DNA of 23,651 nt from Gemmatimonadales bacterium (GTDB lineage: Bacteria; Gemmatimonadota; Gemmatimonadetes; Gemmatimonadales; GWC2-71-9): contig JAUVTI010000012.1 of the NCBI GenBank assembly GCA_030601605.1, positions 1-23,651 of the forward strand. The letters are read 5' to 3'. Below are positions 7,510-14,700 of the stretch, one piece after another (the first letter of the stretch is position 1; each line of letters opens with the position of its first letter). The notes beneath the pieces were generated by a model. The model searched no databases, was not told the DNA's origin, and saw only the letters and a list, made by a program, of their open reading frames with translations. The position numbers and the translations under genes are program-made.

Positions 7510-8140
7510 GGCGCTCGCGCTCACCGTCCTGGTGGGACTCGCCGGCTGCCAGTCGGTCGAGTCTCCCAACCGGCCCGCTCCGTACGAGTTCCGCGCCTCT
7601 CCGACGGACCCGATATTCCATTTCCCCAGCTCACAGCTGCCGGTGCGGTTCTGGGCGGAAACCACCGGAGCGCTCCAGGAGTACGTGGAGCTCGGCGTGC
7701 AGATGTGGGCTACGCAGTTCCTCTACGGTGAGTTCTGGGGCGCGCTCGTCGCGGACTCCCTCCAGGCCGACGTCATCGTGCGGATGCCGGGCCCGCCACC
7801 ACCCGATGCCCCGCTCACCGACGACCCTCCGGTCCAGACCTGCATCGGTGTCACACAAATCCCCAACTTCGTGGATGATGGGTCGGGTCAGCTGCGGTTC
7901 GAGGCGCGCATCGATATCGAGATGAGGTGGTTTTCGGGGGAGCCGTCCGACATCGCGAACTGCCTCGCGCGCGTGACGGCGCACGAGATCGGTCACGCAA
8001 TGGGGATCTTCAACCACAGCTCCGACCAGAACGACCTGATGGCGATCCCCGTCACGGCACGCCGACCCACGGCCCGTGACGCATCCACCATCCAGACACT
8101 GTACCACATCCAGACAGACATCCTGCCGTTCCAGCCGTAG
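7490..8140 (+). CDS. Matrixin-like zinc metalloprotease lipoprotein
   Basis: A 216-residue predicted lipoprotein protease. The N-terminus has a basic stretch, a hydrophobic core and the lipobox LAGC with the lipidated cysteine at position 20. The active site is HEIGHAMGIFNHS (H165, E166, H169, third His at 176) followed by NDLM, which fits the Met-turn of metzincins. Three residues separate the Gly and the third His, where vertebrate matrixins have two. A possible disulfide pair is the Cys in QTCIG and the Cys in ANCLA. ATG 7490 has GAGGTGGAG directly upstream and overlaps the barrel gene by 20 bases. As the last gene of the putative metal-import operon it could be a zinc client or could process envelope proteins of the same system. 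Proteolytic activity is inferred from the motif only. Confidence 0.82.
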   Translation: MRKRRARALALTVLVGLAGCQSVESPNRPAPYEFRASPTDPIFHFPSSQLPVRFWAETTGALQEYVELGVQMWATQFLYGEFWGALVADSLQADVIVRMPGPPPPDAPLTDDPPVQTCIGVTQIPNFVDDGSGQLRFEARIDIEMRWFSGEPSDIANCLARVTAHEIGHAMGIFNHSSDQNDLMAIPVTARRPTARDASTIQTLYHIQTDILPFQP

Positions 8141-8226
8141 GCCCACGGCGCGACCAGGCCACCTGACGGCGTGCGCGGGGTAACGTTCAGCACCCAGCCG
8201 TGTTATTTTCTCCGTTCCCAGACTTC

Positions 8227-9813
8227 ATGATGACACGCACTTCGACCGTCGCACCGGGGCTCGATGCCTCCGGCACCGTTCACTGGAACCTCCCGCCCGC
8301 CGCCCTGTACGAAACGGCCGTGCGACGTTCCGAAGGGCACATCGTGTCCGGAGGGCCGTTCATCGCGATCACGGCCCCGCACACCGGCCGCTCACCGGGC
8401 GACAAGTTCGTCGTGCGCGAGCCCGGCTCCGAAGCCGACATCTGGTGGGGCAACGTAAACCAGCCGCTCGAGCAACCTCAGTATGAGCGCCTGCTGTCCG
8501 ACGTCCGCGAGTTCCTCGCCAGGGAGCAGGAGCTCTTCGTACGCGACGTCTTCGCCGGGGCGGACCCCGACCGCCACGTCCCAGTGCGATTCGTGACCAC
8601 GAACGCATGGCACGCGATGTTCGTCTACAACATGTTCCTGCGACCGGACGCCAAGTACCTGGAGTCGTTCGAGCCGCAGTTCACCGTGCTCCATGCCCCG
8701 GAGATGCAGGCGGACCCGGACCGTCACGGTACGCGCAGCGGTGCGTTCGTGGTCATCAACTTCGCCGCACGGACCGTGTTGATCGGTGGCACCCGCTACG
8801 CCGGCGAGCTCAAGAAGTCGATGTTCACGATCCTCAACTATATCTATCCCAGGCAGGGTATCCTCTCGATGCACTGCTCGGCGAACATCGGGGACGGGGG
8901 TGACACGGCGGTCTTCTTCGGACTCTCGGGAACGGGAAAGACCACCCTCTCGACCGACCCCACTCGGGCGTTGATCGGAGACGACGAGCACGGCTGGAGC
9001 GACGAGGGCGTATTCAACTTCGAGGGCGGTTGCTACGCGAAGGTGATCCGGCTCTCGGCAGAGGGCGAGCCCGACATCCACGCCACGACACAGATGTTCG
9101 GCACGATACTGGAGAACGTCGTGCTCGACCCGCGAACCCACCAGATCAACCTGGACGATGACTCCATCACGGAGAACACGCGGGCGTCGTATCCCATCTA
9201 CTTCATCCCGAACCACGTGCCTTCGGGCCGCGGCGGTCATCCCGAGAACATCCTGTTCCTCACTGCAGACGCGTTCGGCGTGATGCCTCCAGTGGCCAGG
9301 CTGACGCCGGCACAGGCGATGTACCATTTCCTGTCGGGGTACACCGCCAAGGTCGCGGGAACGGAGCGTGGAGTCACCGAGCCGCAGGCCACGTTCAGCG
9401 CCTGCTTCGGCGCGCCCTTTCTCCCTCTGCATCCCGGGGTGTACGCCGCGATGCTCGGCGAGCGCATAGAGCGCTACGGGGTGCGTTGCTGGATGGTGAA
9501 CACCGGGTGGACGGGAGGCCCGTACGGCGAGGGCCGCCGCATCAACCTGCCCTATACGAGAACGATGGTTCGGGCGGTGTTGGACGGCAGCCTAAACGAC
9601 GCGCCCACCCGTGTGGACCCGGTCTTCGGGATCGAGGTGCCCGCATCCGTATCAGGTATACCGCCCAGGCTGCTGGACCCCCGGAGCACTTGGGCCGATC
9701 CCGAGAGGTACGACGAACAGGCCGCCCGGCTCGCTGCGATGTTTCGCGAGAACTTCACGCACTATGCCGACGGTGTGGATTCGGCTGTGCGTGAGGCCGG
9801 CCCGGCCGGCTAG
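8227..9813 (+). CDS. pckA: Phosphoenolpyruvate carboxykinase (ATP)
   Basis: Converts oxaloacetate and ATP to phosphoenolpyruvate, CO2 and ADP, the first committed step of gluconeogenesis. The 528-residue length is normal for the ATP-type family. Visible signatures include RFVTTNAWHAMF, GGTRYAGELKKSMF with the metal/substrate lysine, the P-loop GLSGTGKTTLS (about residues 232-242), the kinase-2 region DDEHGWSDEGVFNFEGGCYA and ENTRASYPI. Two adjacent ATGs at 8227 and 8230 are possible starts; a GTG at 8200 would add nine residues. None has a strong ribosome site. The 86-base gap from the preceding operon carries no obvious terminator. The HD-domain gene follows after 12 bases. Confidence 0.96.
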   Translation: MMTRTSTVAPGLDASGTVHWNLPPAALYETAVRRSEGHIVSGGPFIAITAPHTGRSPGDKFVVREPGSEADIWWGNVNQPLEQPQYERLLSDVREFLAREQELFVRDVFAGADPDRHVPVRFVTTNAWHAMFVYNMFLRPDAKYLESFEPQFTVLHAPEMQADPDRHGTRSGAFVVINFAARTVLIGGTRYAGELKKSMFTILNYIYPRQGILSMHCSANIGDGGDTAVFFGLSGTGKTTLSTDPTRALIGDDEHGWSDEGVFNFEGGCYAKVIRLSAEGEPDIHATTQMFGTILENVVLDPRTHQINLDDDSITENTRASYPIYFIPNHVPSGRGGHPENILFLTADAFGVMPPVARLTPAQAMYHFLSGYTAKVAGTERGVTEPQATFSACFGAPFLPLHPGVYAAMLGERIERYGVRCWMVNTGWTGGPYGEGRRINLPYTRTMVRAVLDGSLNDAPTRVDPVFGIEVPASVSGIPPRLLDPRSTWADPERYDEQAARLAAMFRENFTHYADGVDSAVREAGPAG

Positions 9814-9825
9814 CCGATTCGAGCC

Positions 9826-11118
9826 ATGGCGGTCACCGGCGACTTCGAAGTAATCCGGGATCCTCTCTGGAACAACATTCGCGTTGACTCGGCGTCGCTA
9901 CGCGTAGTCGACAGCGCGCCCTTCCAGCGGCTGCGCTACGTCCGGCAGCTGGGACATGCATACCTCGTGTATCCGGGCGCCACGCACACACGCTTCGAGC
10001 ACGCGCTGGGGACCCATCACCTCGCGCGCCGCACGCTGGCGTTGCTGGCCGAGCGTCGTGAGCTGGACGGCATACCGGAGGAAGAGGTCGTGCTCGTGCG
10101 GCTGGCTGCGCTGCTGCACGACATCGGCCACTATCCGTTCTCGCACGCGCTCGAAGAGGCGGGACTCCCGTCGCACGAGGCGCTCGCGAGAGAGCAGTTC
10201 CGCGATCCCGAACTGCAGGCGGCCCTGGCGGCGTTCGGCATCCAATCCGTGGAGCGGCGCGTCGAGGAGCTCATCCGCGGCACCAGCGACAGCCCGCTGC
10301 AGGGACTGATCTCCGGCTCCCTCGACCTGGACAAGATCGAGTATCTGACCCGCGACGCTCGCATGTCCGGCGTTCCATACGGCACCGTCGACGTGGACCG
10401 CCTGATCCACTCGATCACTCTCGTCCTGCAAACCGACGGCTCGCGCGGAATAGGTGTGCACGAGAAGGGCGTGAGCGCGCTCGAGTCACTGCTGTTCGCG
10501 AAGTACCAGATGTACCGCAACGTGTACTGGCATCACGCCGTGCGCAGCGCGACATCCATGTTCAAGCGCCTCGTGCGCACCGCGGTGGCGCGGGGCGATC
10601 TCGAGCCCGACTGGATCGCGCGCAGCACCGACGAGGGCCTCATGGAGGCCGTGCGGAAGGTGCGCAACACGAACCTGGCCGCCCGGCTGAGGAGCCGGCA
10701 GCTGTACAAGCGCGCACTCGACGTGCGTGCCGCCGAGGTGCCGCGCGGCGGAGGCGACTGGATCTCGCGTGACCCCGGACTCGTAGAGCGCGTCGAGGAC
10801 CGGCTCGCCGCGGAGCTGGGTCTCGAGCCCGGCGAGCTGCTGCTGGATTTCCCGGCCAAGCCGGCGATGCTGGAGGTCGACCTTCCCCTGCTGCGGCACG
10901 GGGGCGGAACCGCGGTGCTCGGCCGCGAGGGCAGTGCCGACTGGCTCGGGATACAGCAGGTGGCGGACGAGCTCCACACGAGCGCGCGGCGCCTGCGCGT
11001 ATTCGTTGCCCGAGATGCCGACATCGACCAGGCAGCAATGCTGGGATTGTTGGAGCATGGTGCGGGGGAGCTGGCGGCGGAGCTGGAATCCGGCGCGGCG
11101 CTGCTGTCCGCTAGCTAG
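9826..11118 (+). CDS. HD-domain phosphohydrolase (SAMHD1/COG1078-like)
   Basis: A 430-residue member of the HD superfamily related to dNTP triphosphohydrolases. Metal ligands are visible as H59 in HTRFEHALG, H98-D99 in LLHDIGHYPFSH and a distal Asp in SGSLDLDKIEYLTRDA (about residues 163-178), the complete H...HD...D set. The C-terminal third is less conserved and includes a helical region and a beta-rich end. The likely reaction is hydrolysis of a nucleotide phosphoester, perhaps dNTP removal; the substrate is not shown by sequence. It begins 12 bases after pckA and may be co-transcribed. The gene ends tail-to-tail with the next, sharing four bases (CTAG) with the opposite-strand 63-residue gene. 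Confidence 0.88.
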   Translation: MAVTGDFEVIRDPLWNNIRVDSASLRVVDSAPFQRLRYVRQLGHAYLVYPGATHTRFEHALGTHHLARRTLALLAERRELDGIPEEEVVLVRLAALLHDIGHYPFSHALEEAGLPSHEALAREQFRDPELQAALAAFGIQSVERRVEELIRGTSDSPLQGLISGSLDLDKIEYLTRDARMSGVPYGTVDVDRLIHSITLVLQTDGSRGIGVHEKGVSALESLLFAKYQMYRNVYWHHAVRSATSMFKRLVRTAVARGDLEPDWIARSTDEGLMEAVRKVRNTNLAARLRSRQLYKRALDVRAAEVPRGGGDWISRDPGLVERVEDRLAAELGLEPGELLLDFPAKPAMLEVDLPLLRHGGGTAVLGREGSADWLGIQQVADELHTSARRLRVFVARDADIDQAAMLGLLEHGAGELAAELESGAALLSAS

Positions 11119-11306
11119 GTAGCTTCTTCTCTCGGCGTGCCGCTCGCCTCGGACAGCCGGCGGGCCAGGGCGCGATAGTAGTCGGCCTCTTCACTGCGGC
11201 CGGCGCCCTCCATCTGCAGGGCGCAGACTTCCAGAGCGTAGAGAATGGGTGGCAGGTGCTCGGCGACCAGGGGGCCGAGCGCATCGTGGCTGGGACCTTC
11301 GGTCAC
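11115..11306 (-). CDS. Unrecognised 63-residue helical protein after PP2C phosphatase
   Basis: A short soluble protein with predominantly helical sequence (VAEHLPPILYALEVCALQMEG, then SEEADYYRALARRLSEA once shortened to its core) that resembles a single helical hairpin of TPR type. No family is recognised and no function is proposed. The GTG start at 11306 overlaps the phosphatase stop as GTGA, a strong sign of translational coupling and that the gene is real. It is the last gene of the flippase-FHA-PP2C transcript and could modulate the phosphatase or the FHA protein, which is only inference from position. Confidence 0.6.
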   Translation of the reverse strand: MTEGPSHDALGPLVAEHLPPILYALEVCALQMEGAGRSEEADYYRALARRLSEASGTPREEAT

Positions 11307-12088
11307 GCCGCGCCGGCGTCGGCTTCCGCGGGATCGCTCGAGTTCTCGACGCTGTCGATGCGGACTACGATGACCGTGACGTTGTCCAGCCCGCCACGCC
11401 GGTTGGCTTCGGTGACCAGCGTGTCCACCAGTTCTGCCGGCGACCTGCCACCGGTCATCAACGCCAGCAGGTCGCTGTCCTCGAGCATTCCGGTCAACCC
11501 GTCCGACGCGAGCAGAAAGACGTCGTCCGACCTGAGCGCACCCACGTAGATGTCGGGCGCCACGTGGCTGTTGGCACCGACGCAGCGGGTGATGACGTTG
11601 CTGTAGGGGTGTGTGCGCGCCTGCTCGGGCGTGAGGTAGCCGGCGTCCACCTGCTCCTGAACGTAGGAATGGTCCTTCGTGATCTGGAACAGCCGGCTGT
11701 CGCGCATGACATAGGCCCGGCTGTCGCCCACCTGACCGATGAGGTAGCGGGGCCCGTTGATCACCATGGCGGTCGCCGTAGTCCCCATCCCCCTCTTGTC
11801 CTGCTCCACCAGAGTGCGCTGGAAGATGGCTCCGTTTGCCTCGACGATCGACCGCTTGATGATCTCGGCCGCGTCTGCGTCCGGCCGGCCCGCCACTCCC
11901 TCGAGCGCCTGCCCCACTATGCGCACCGTCATGTCGCTCGCCACTTCACCGGCTGCGTGTCCGCCCATCCCGTCGGCCACGATGAAGACACCGTTGTCCG
12001 GGACCATGAGGTAGGCATCCTCATTCCCCGAACGGACCACTCCGACGTCGGTCCGCCCCGCGCAGGTGAAACGAACGGTATGCGGCAC
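11303..12088 (-). CDS. PP2C-type serine/threonine protein phosphatase
   Basis: Mn2+/Mg2+-dependent phosphoprotein phosphatase, 261 residues, soluble. All PP2C (PPM) motifs are visible: RSGNEDAYL near the N-terminus, VADGMGGHAAGE with metal-ligand Asp and Gly, GMGTTATA, GQVGDSRAYV, TKDHSYV, LLASDGLT and GGLDNVTVIVV with the last metal Asp. The start is a GTG at 12088, one base after the FHA gene's stop, so the two are coupled. Together with the membrane-bound FHA protein this suggests reversible Ser/Thr phosphorylation near the membrane. The Hanks-type kinase usually paired with such phosphatases is not in this window. The alanine/acid-rich C-terminus is not conserved. Confidence 0.94.
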   Translation of the reverse strand: MPHTVRFTCAGRTDVGVVRSGNEDAYLMVPDNGVFIVADGMGGHAAGEVASDMTVRIVGQALEGVAGRPDADAAEIIKRSIVEANGAIFQRTLVEQDKRGMGTTATAMVINGPRYLIGQVGDSRAYVMRDSRLFQITKDHSYVQEQVDAGYLTPEQARTHPYSNVITRCVGANSHVAPDIYVGALRSDDVFLLASDGLTGMLEDSDLLALMTGGRSPAELVDTLVTEANRRGGLDNVTVIVVRIDSVENSSDPAEADAGAA

Positions 12089-12089
12089 T

Positions 12090-13478
12090 CTAGCGGGCGC
12101 CCAGTACCAGGAGGGCCACGACGGCGATGCCGACGAGGATCAGGAAGAACAGCCACCAGGGAAGGCCTGCGGACCGCTTGGCCGGCGGCGGCGCTTCGAC
12201 CTCAGGGGCCGGCGTCGTGGGCCGGTCCGGGGCGGCGGCAGGCGGCGGCGCCTGCGGACCCGAGACCGCGTGCACCTCCTGGATCGCCTCTATGACCTTG
12301 GTCGAGCTTCCCTTCTTGGCGTCGATGCTGTCATCGGTAGGCTCGAAGATCGTCTGGACGTCCCCAAACCGGATCAGCGCCCCCGGTGCCAGGGGCACCT
12401 CGCCGTGGACCGCCTCGCCGTCGACCATGGTTCCGTTGGTCGAGTCCAGGTCCACCAGCATCCAGATCCCCTCGCGCCGCTGCAGCTTGGCGTGCGTGGT
12501 GGAGACGCTGTCCTCTGGAATGGCGATGTCGTTGTACTCGGCGCGGCCCACGTTCACGACCGGCACGCGGATCGGAAAGCGCTGGCCTTTGAGGTCACCA
12601 CTTCGCACCACCAGATTGGCCAGCACGCCCGTGGCCACCGCAGGCCGCGCTGCCGGCTGCGGGGCCTTCGGCTCGGCCTCCTTGCGCACGGCTCCGGGCC
12701 GCGATACGCGAATCCCGGGCACGCCGTGAAGCGTGTTGCTGAGCCGGTAGTCCGCACCGGGCGGCGGCGTAGCCGGAGCCTCAGAGACCGGGGCGGCATC
12801 CGCGGGCGCCGGCTCGGTTACCACGTCTGCATAGAACCGCAGCTCGGACTCGCCGCACTCAATCAGATCACCGCGCGCGAGAAGGCGCTGTCCCTCGACC
12901 CGGGTCCCGTTCACGAACGTGCCGTTCGTGCTGCTGTCCACGACGATGTATCCCTTGGGCGACGCGAGCACCTCCGCGTGGCGCCGCGAGACATTCTTGC
13001 TCGTCACCACGACATCGCAGCTTGCGTCACGGCCGATCGTCACGGAGTTGCCCGTGATCATGTACTCCCGCCCATCCGTGAGCGACACCAGGCGGCCACC
13101 GGTGGCAGACGTGGCGGCCGGCTTGGCCGAGGATTTCGCAGCCTGAGCCATCACACCCGGATCCATGGCCTGCACGTACTGCGTGCTGCCGCTGCGGCGC
13201 TCGTCCACGAACAGCAGCTCCTGTCCGGCGATCTCGACCTTGTCGCCGTGCAGCAGGGGGTGCGGGTTCGGACCCAGCCGCACGCCGTTCACGCGGACCT
13301 CGACGTCCTCGGCGGCCAGCCGAATGGCCACCTGGCCATTCGCCAGGCCCTGCACGATCGCGTGGCGGGCGGCAACGCCATCACCACTCAGCGTGATCTG
13401 AGACGACGGGTCGGAGCCTATGGTCACGTCACCTACCGAGATGGCGTGGCGATGGCCGCCGACCTGAAGGTGCGTCAT
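12090..13478 (-). CDS. Triple FHA-domain protein with C-terminal membrane anchor
   Basis: A 462-residue phosphothreonine-recognition protein. FHA1 spans about residues 12-90, FHA2 about 145-215 (TIGRDASCDVVV, SRRHAEV, DSSTNGTFVNG) and FHA3 about 305-378 (VGRAEYNDIAI, SVSTTHAKL, DLDSTNGTMVDG). FHA1 is degenerate: the usual GR is GS and the usual Ser before the conserved His is Ala (VAARHA), so it probably does not bind phosphothreonine. Pro/Ala-rich linkers separate the domains. The protein ends in a hydrophobic helix (WWLFFLILVGIAVVALLVLG), giving a tail-anchored protein with its FHA domains in the cytoplasm. GAGGA lies upstream of the ATG at 13478. One base separates it from the phosphatase gene; it probably recruits phosphorylated partners to the membrane. 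Confidence 0.92.
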   Translation of the reverse strand: MTHLQVGGHRHAISVGDVTIGSDPSSQITLSGDGVAARHAIVQGLANGQVAIRLAAEDVEVRVNGVRLGPNPHPLLHGDKVEIAGQELLFVDERRSGSTQYVQAMDPGVMAQAAKSSAKPAATSATGGRLVSLTDGREYMITGNSVTIGRDASCDVVVTSKNVSRRHAEVLASPKGYIVVDSSTNGTFVNGTRVEGQRLLARGDLIECGESELRFYADVVTEPAPADAAPVSEAPATPPPGADYRLSNTLHGVPGIRVSRPGAVRKEAEPKAPQPAARPAVATGVLANLVVRSGDLKGQRFPIRVPVVNVGRAEYNDIAIPEDSVSTTHAKLQRREGIWMLVDLDSTNGTMVDGEAVHGEVPLAPGALIRFGDVQTIFEPTDDSIDAKKGSSTKVIEAIQEVHAVSGPQAPPPAAAPDRPTTPAPEVEAPPPAKRSAGLPWWLFFLILVGIAVVALLVLGAR

Positions 13479-13516
13479 CCGAAGGTGTCCTCAGGATTGG
13501 AGGCTAGTGAGCAAAG

Positions 13517-14635
13517 CTACTTGCCCAATTCAGGCCGTGCAACTCGGTCCTCGCGAACGGGTTCGGCCTCTTCCTCATCCGCCTCCTCCGGTCGTTCCTC
13601 CGCCAGCTTGAGCCAGCGCCAGAAGACGATCGAGCCGACCCCAACTGTCAGATAACTGACCAGAATGCGCCACAGCAAGATGTACGATGGCGTCAGCTCA
13701 CGCGGAACGTAGATCGACATGACGGCCGCAGAGAGCACTTCGGCGAGTCCGGACCCACCCGGAGTTGGTGCGAAGTAGAGCAGGAAGATGATCAGCGTCT
13801 GCAACAGGACCACGTCCACGAACTGGGCCTCGATTCCCAGCGCCCGGAGCACCACGTAGCCCGAGATCAGCTTGTTGGAGAGTGCAACCGCGGTCAGCAC
13901 TACTGCCGCGGCGAGCGACAACCAGCCACGGCCCTTGAAGAACGCGACCATCGCCTCGTGGGCCCGGTCGATGCCCGCGTTCAGATCCGCGACCCGGTGG
14001 GCGAGCTTGGCGCTCCCGCGTCGCTCCAGCCAGCCCACGATTCGGCGCGCCAGCCGCCGCGCAACGCCGGGGAATATTATGACGAAAAGCATCACGACCC
14101 CGACCATTACGAACCCGCCCAGGCTGAGGAAATAGAGTTCCCTCAAGCTCAGGATGCCGAGCACCCCGTGCTGCTGCAGCGACTCACCCGCGCCGAACAG
14201 GATCGTGAGCGGCCCCGCCACGCCGAAGAACAGGATCGTGGCCACAAAGCTCATGAACGTGACCACCATCGCGACGGGCAGCGGCATCCCATACCGCTTC
14301 AGAACCATGATCCCCACCGGTCCGCCGCCCGCCTGCGATGGCGTGAGCATGGTGGCCCACGCATTGAGGCCGCCGGAGAGGATGCACCCCTTGAGCGAGG
14401 TCTGCGGATACACGTGCTTCCCCAGCACGTACAGCCTGAGCCCGCCGCCGATCCAGTCCATCGATGCCAGGCCCACGCCGAGCAGCAGCCACTGCCACCG
14501 GACCGAGACCATGGCGTCGAGGAAGAACTCTAGGTTGTTACCGTAGAAGAGGACCGCGGCGAAAACGATCACCGAGATGAGCGCGAAAGCCTCGAGGCCG
14601 CGGCGCAGTAGCTTGATGGGGAAACGGGCCGCCAT
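13517..14635 (-). CDS. Flippase-like / LPG-synthase-type integral membrane protein
   Basis: A 372-residue polytopic membrane protein of the UPF0104/LPG synthase transmembrane family (YbhN-like). Six to eight hydrophobic segments are visible, with the family's characteristic GGGLRLYVL, LNAWATMLTPSQAGGGPVG and FAPTPGGSGLAEVL motifs. The C-terminus is a short acidic/basic tail with no lysyl-transferase domain, so the protein is probably a lipid transporter or flippase rather than an aminoacyl-lipid synthase. ATG 14635 is divergent from uvrA across only 65 bases. On its own strand TTGACG (14673-14668) and TACGTT (14649-14644), 18 bases apart, form a weak promoter candidate. The FHA gene starts 38 bases downstream and may share the transcript. 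The substrate is not shown. Confidence 0.85.
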   Translation of the reverse strand: MAARFPIKLLRRGLEAFALISVIVFAAVLFYGNNLEFFLDAMVSVRWQWLLLGVGLASMDWIGGGLRLYVLGKHVYPQTSLKGCILSGGLNAWATMLTPSQAGGGPVGIMVLKRYGMPLPVAMVVTFMSFVATILFFGVAGPLTILFGAGESLQQHGVLGILSLRELYFLSLGGFVMVGVVMLFVIIFPGVARRLARRIVGWLERRGSAKLAHRVADLNAGIDRAHEAMVAFFKGRGWLSLAAAVVLTAVALSNKLISGYVVLRALGIEAQFVDVVLLQTLIIFLLYFAPTPGGSGLAEVLSAAVMSIYVPRELTPSYILLWRILVSYLTVGVGSIVFWRWLKLAEERPEEADEEEAEPVREDRVARPELGK

Positions 14636-14700
14636 GGCGGGGCAACGTACCGCCTCGGCGGCGCTCCCGTCAACGGCAGCATTCCACTATGCTTCACCCC

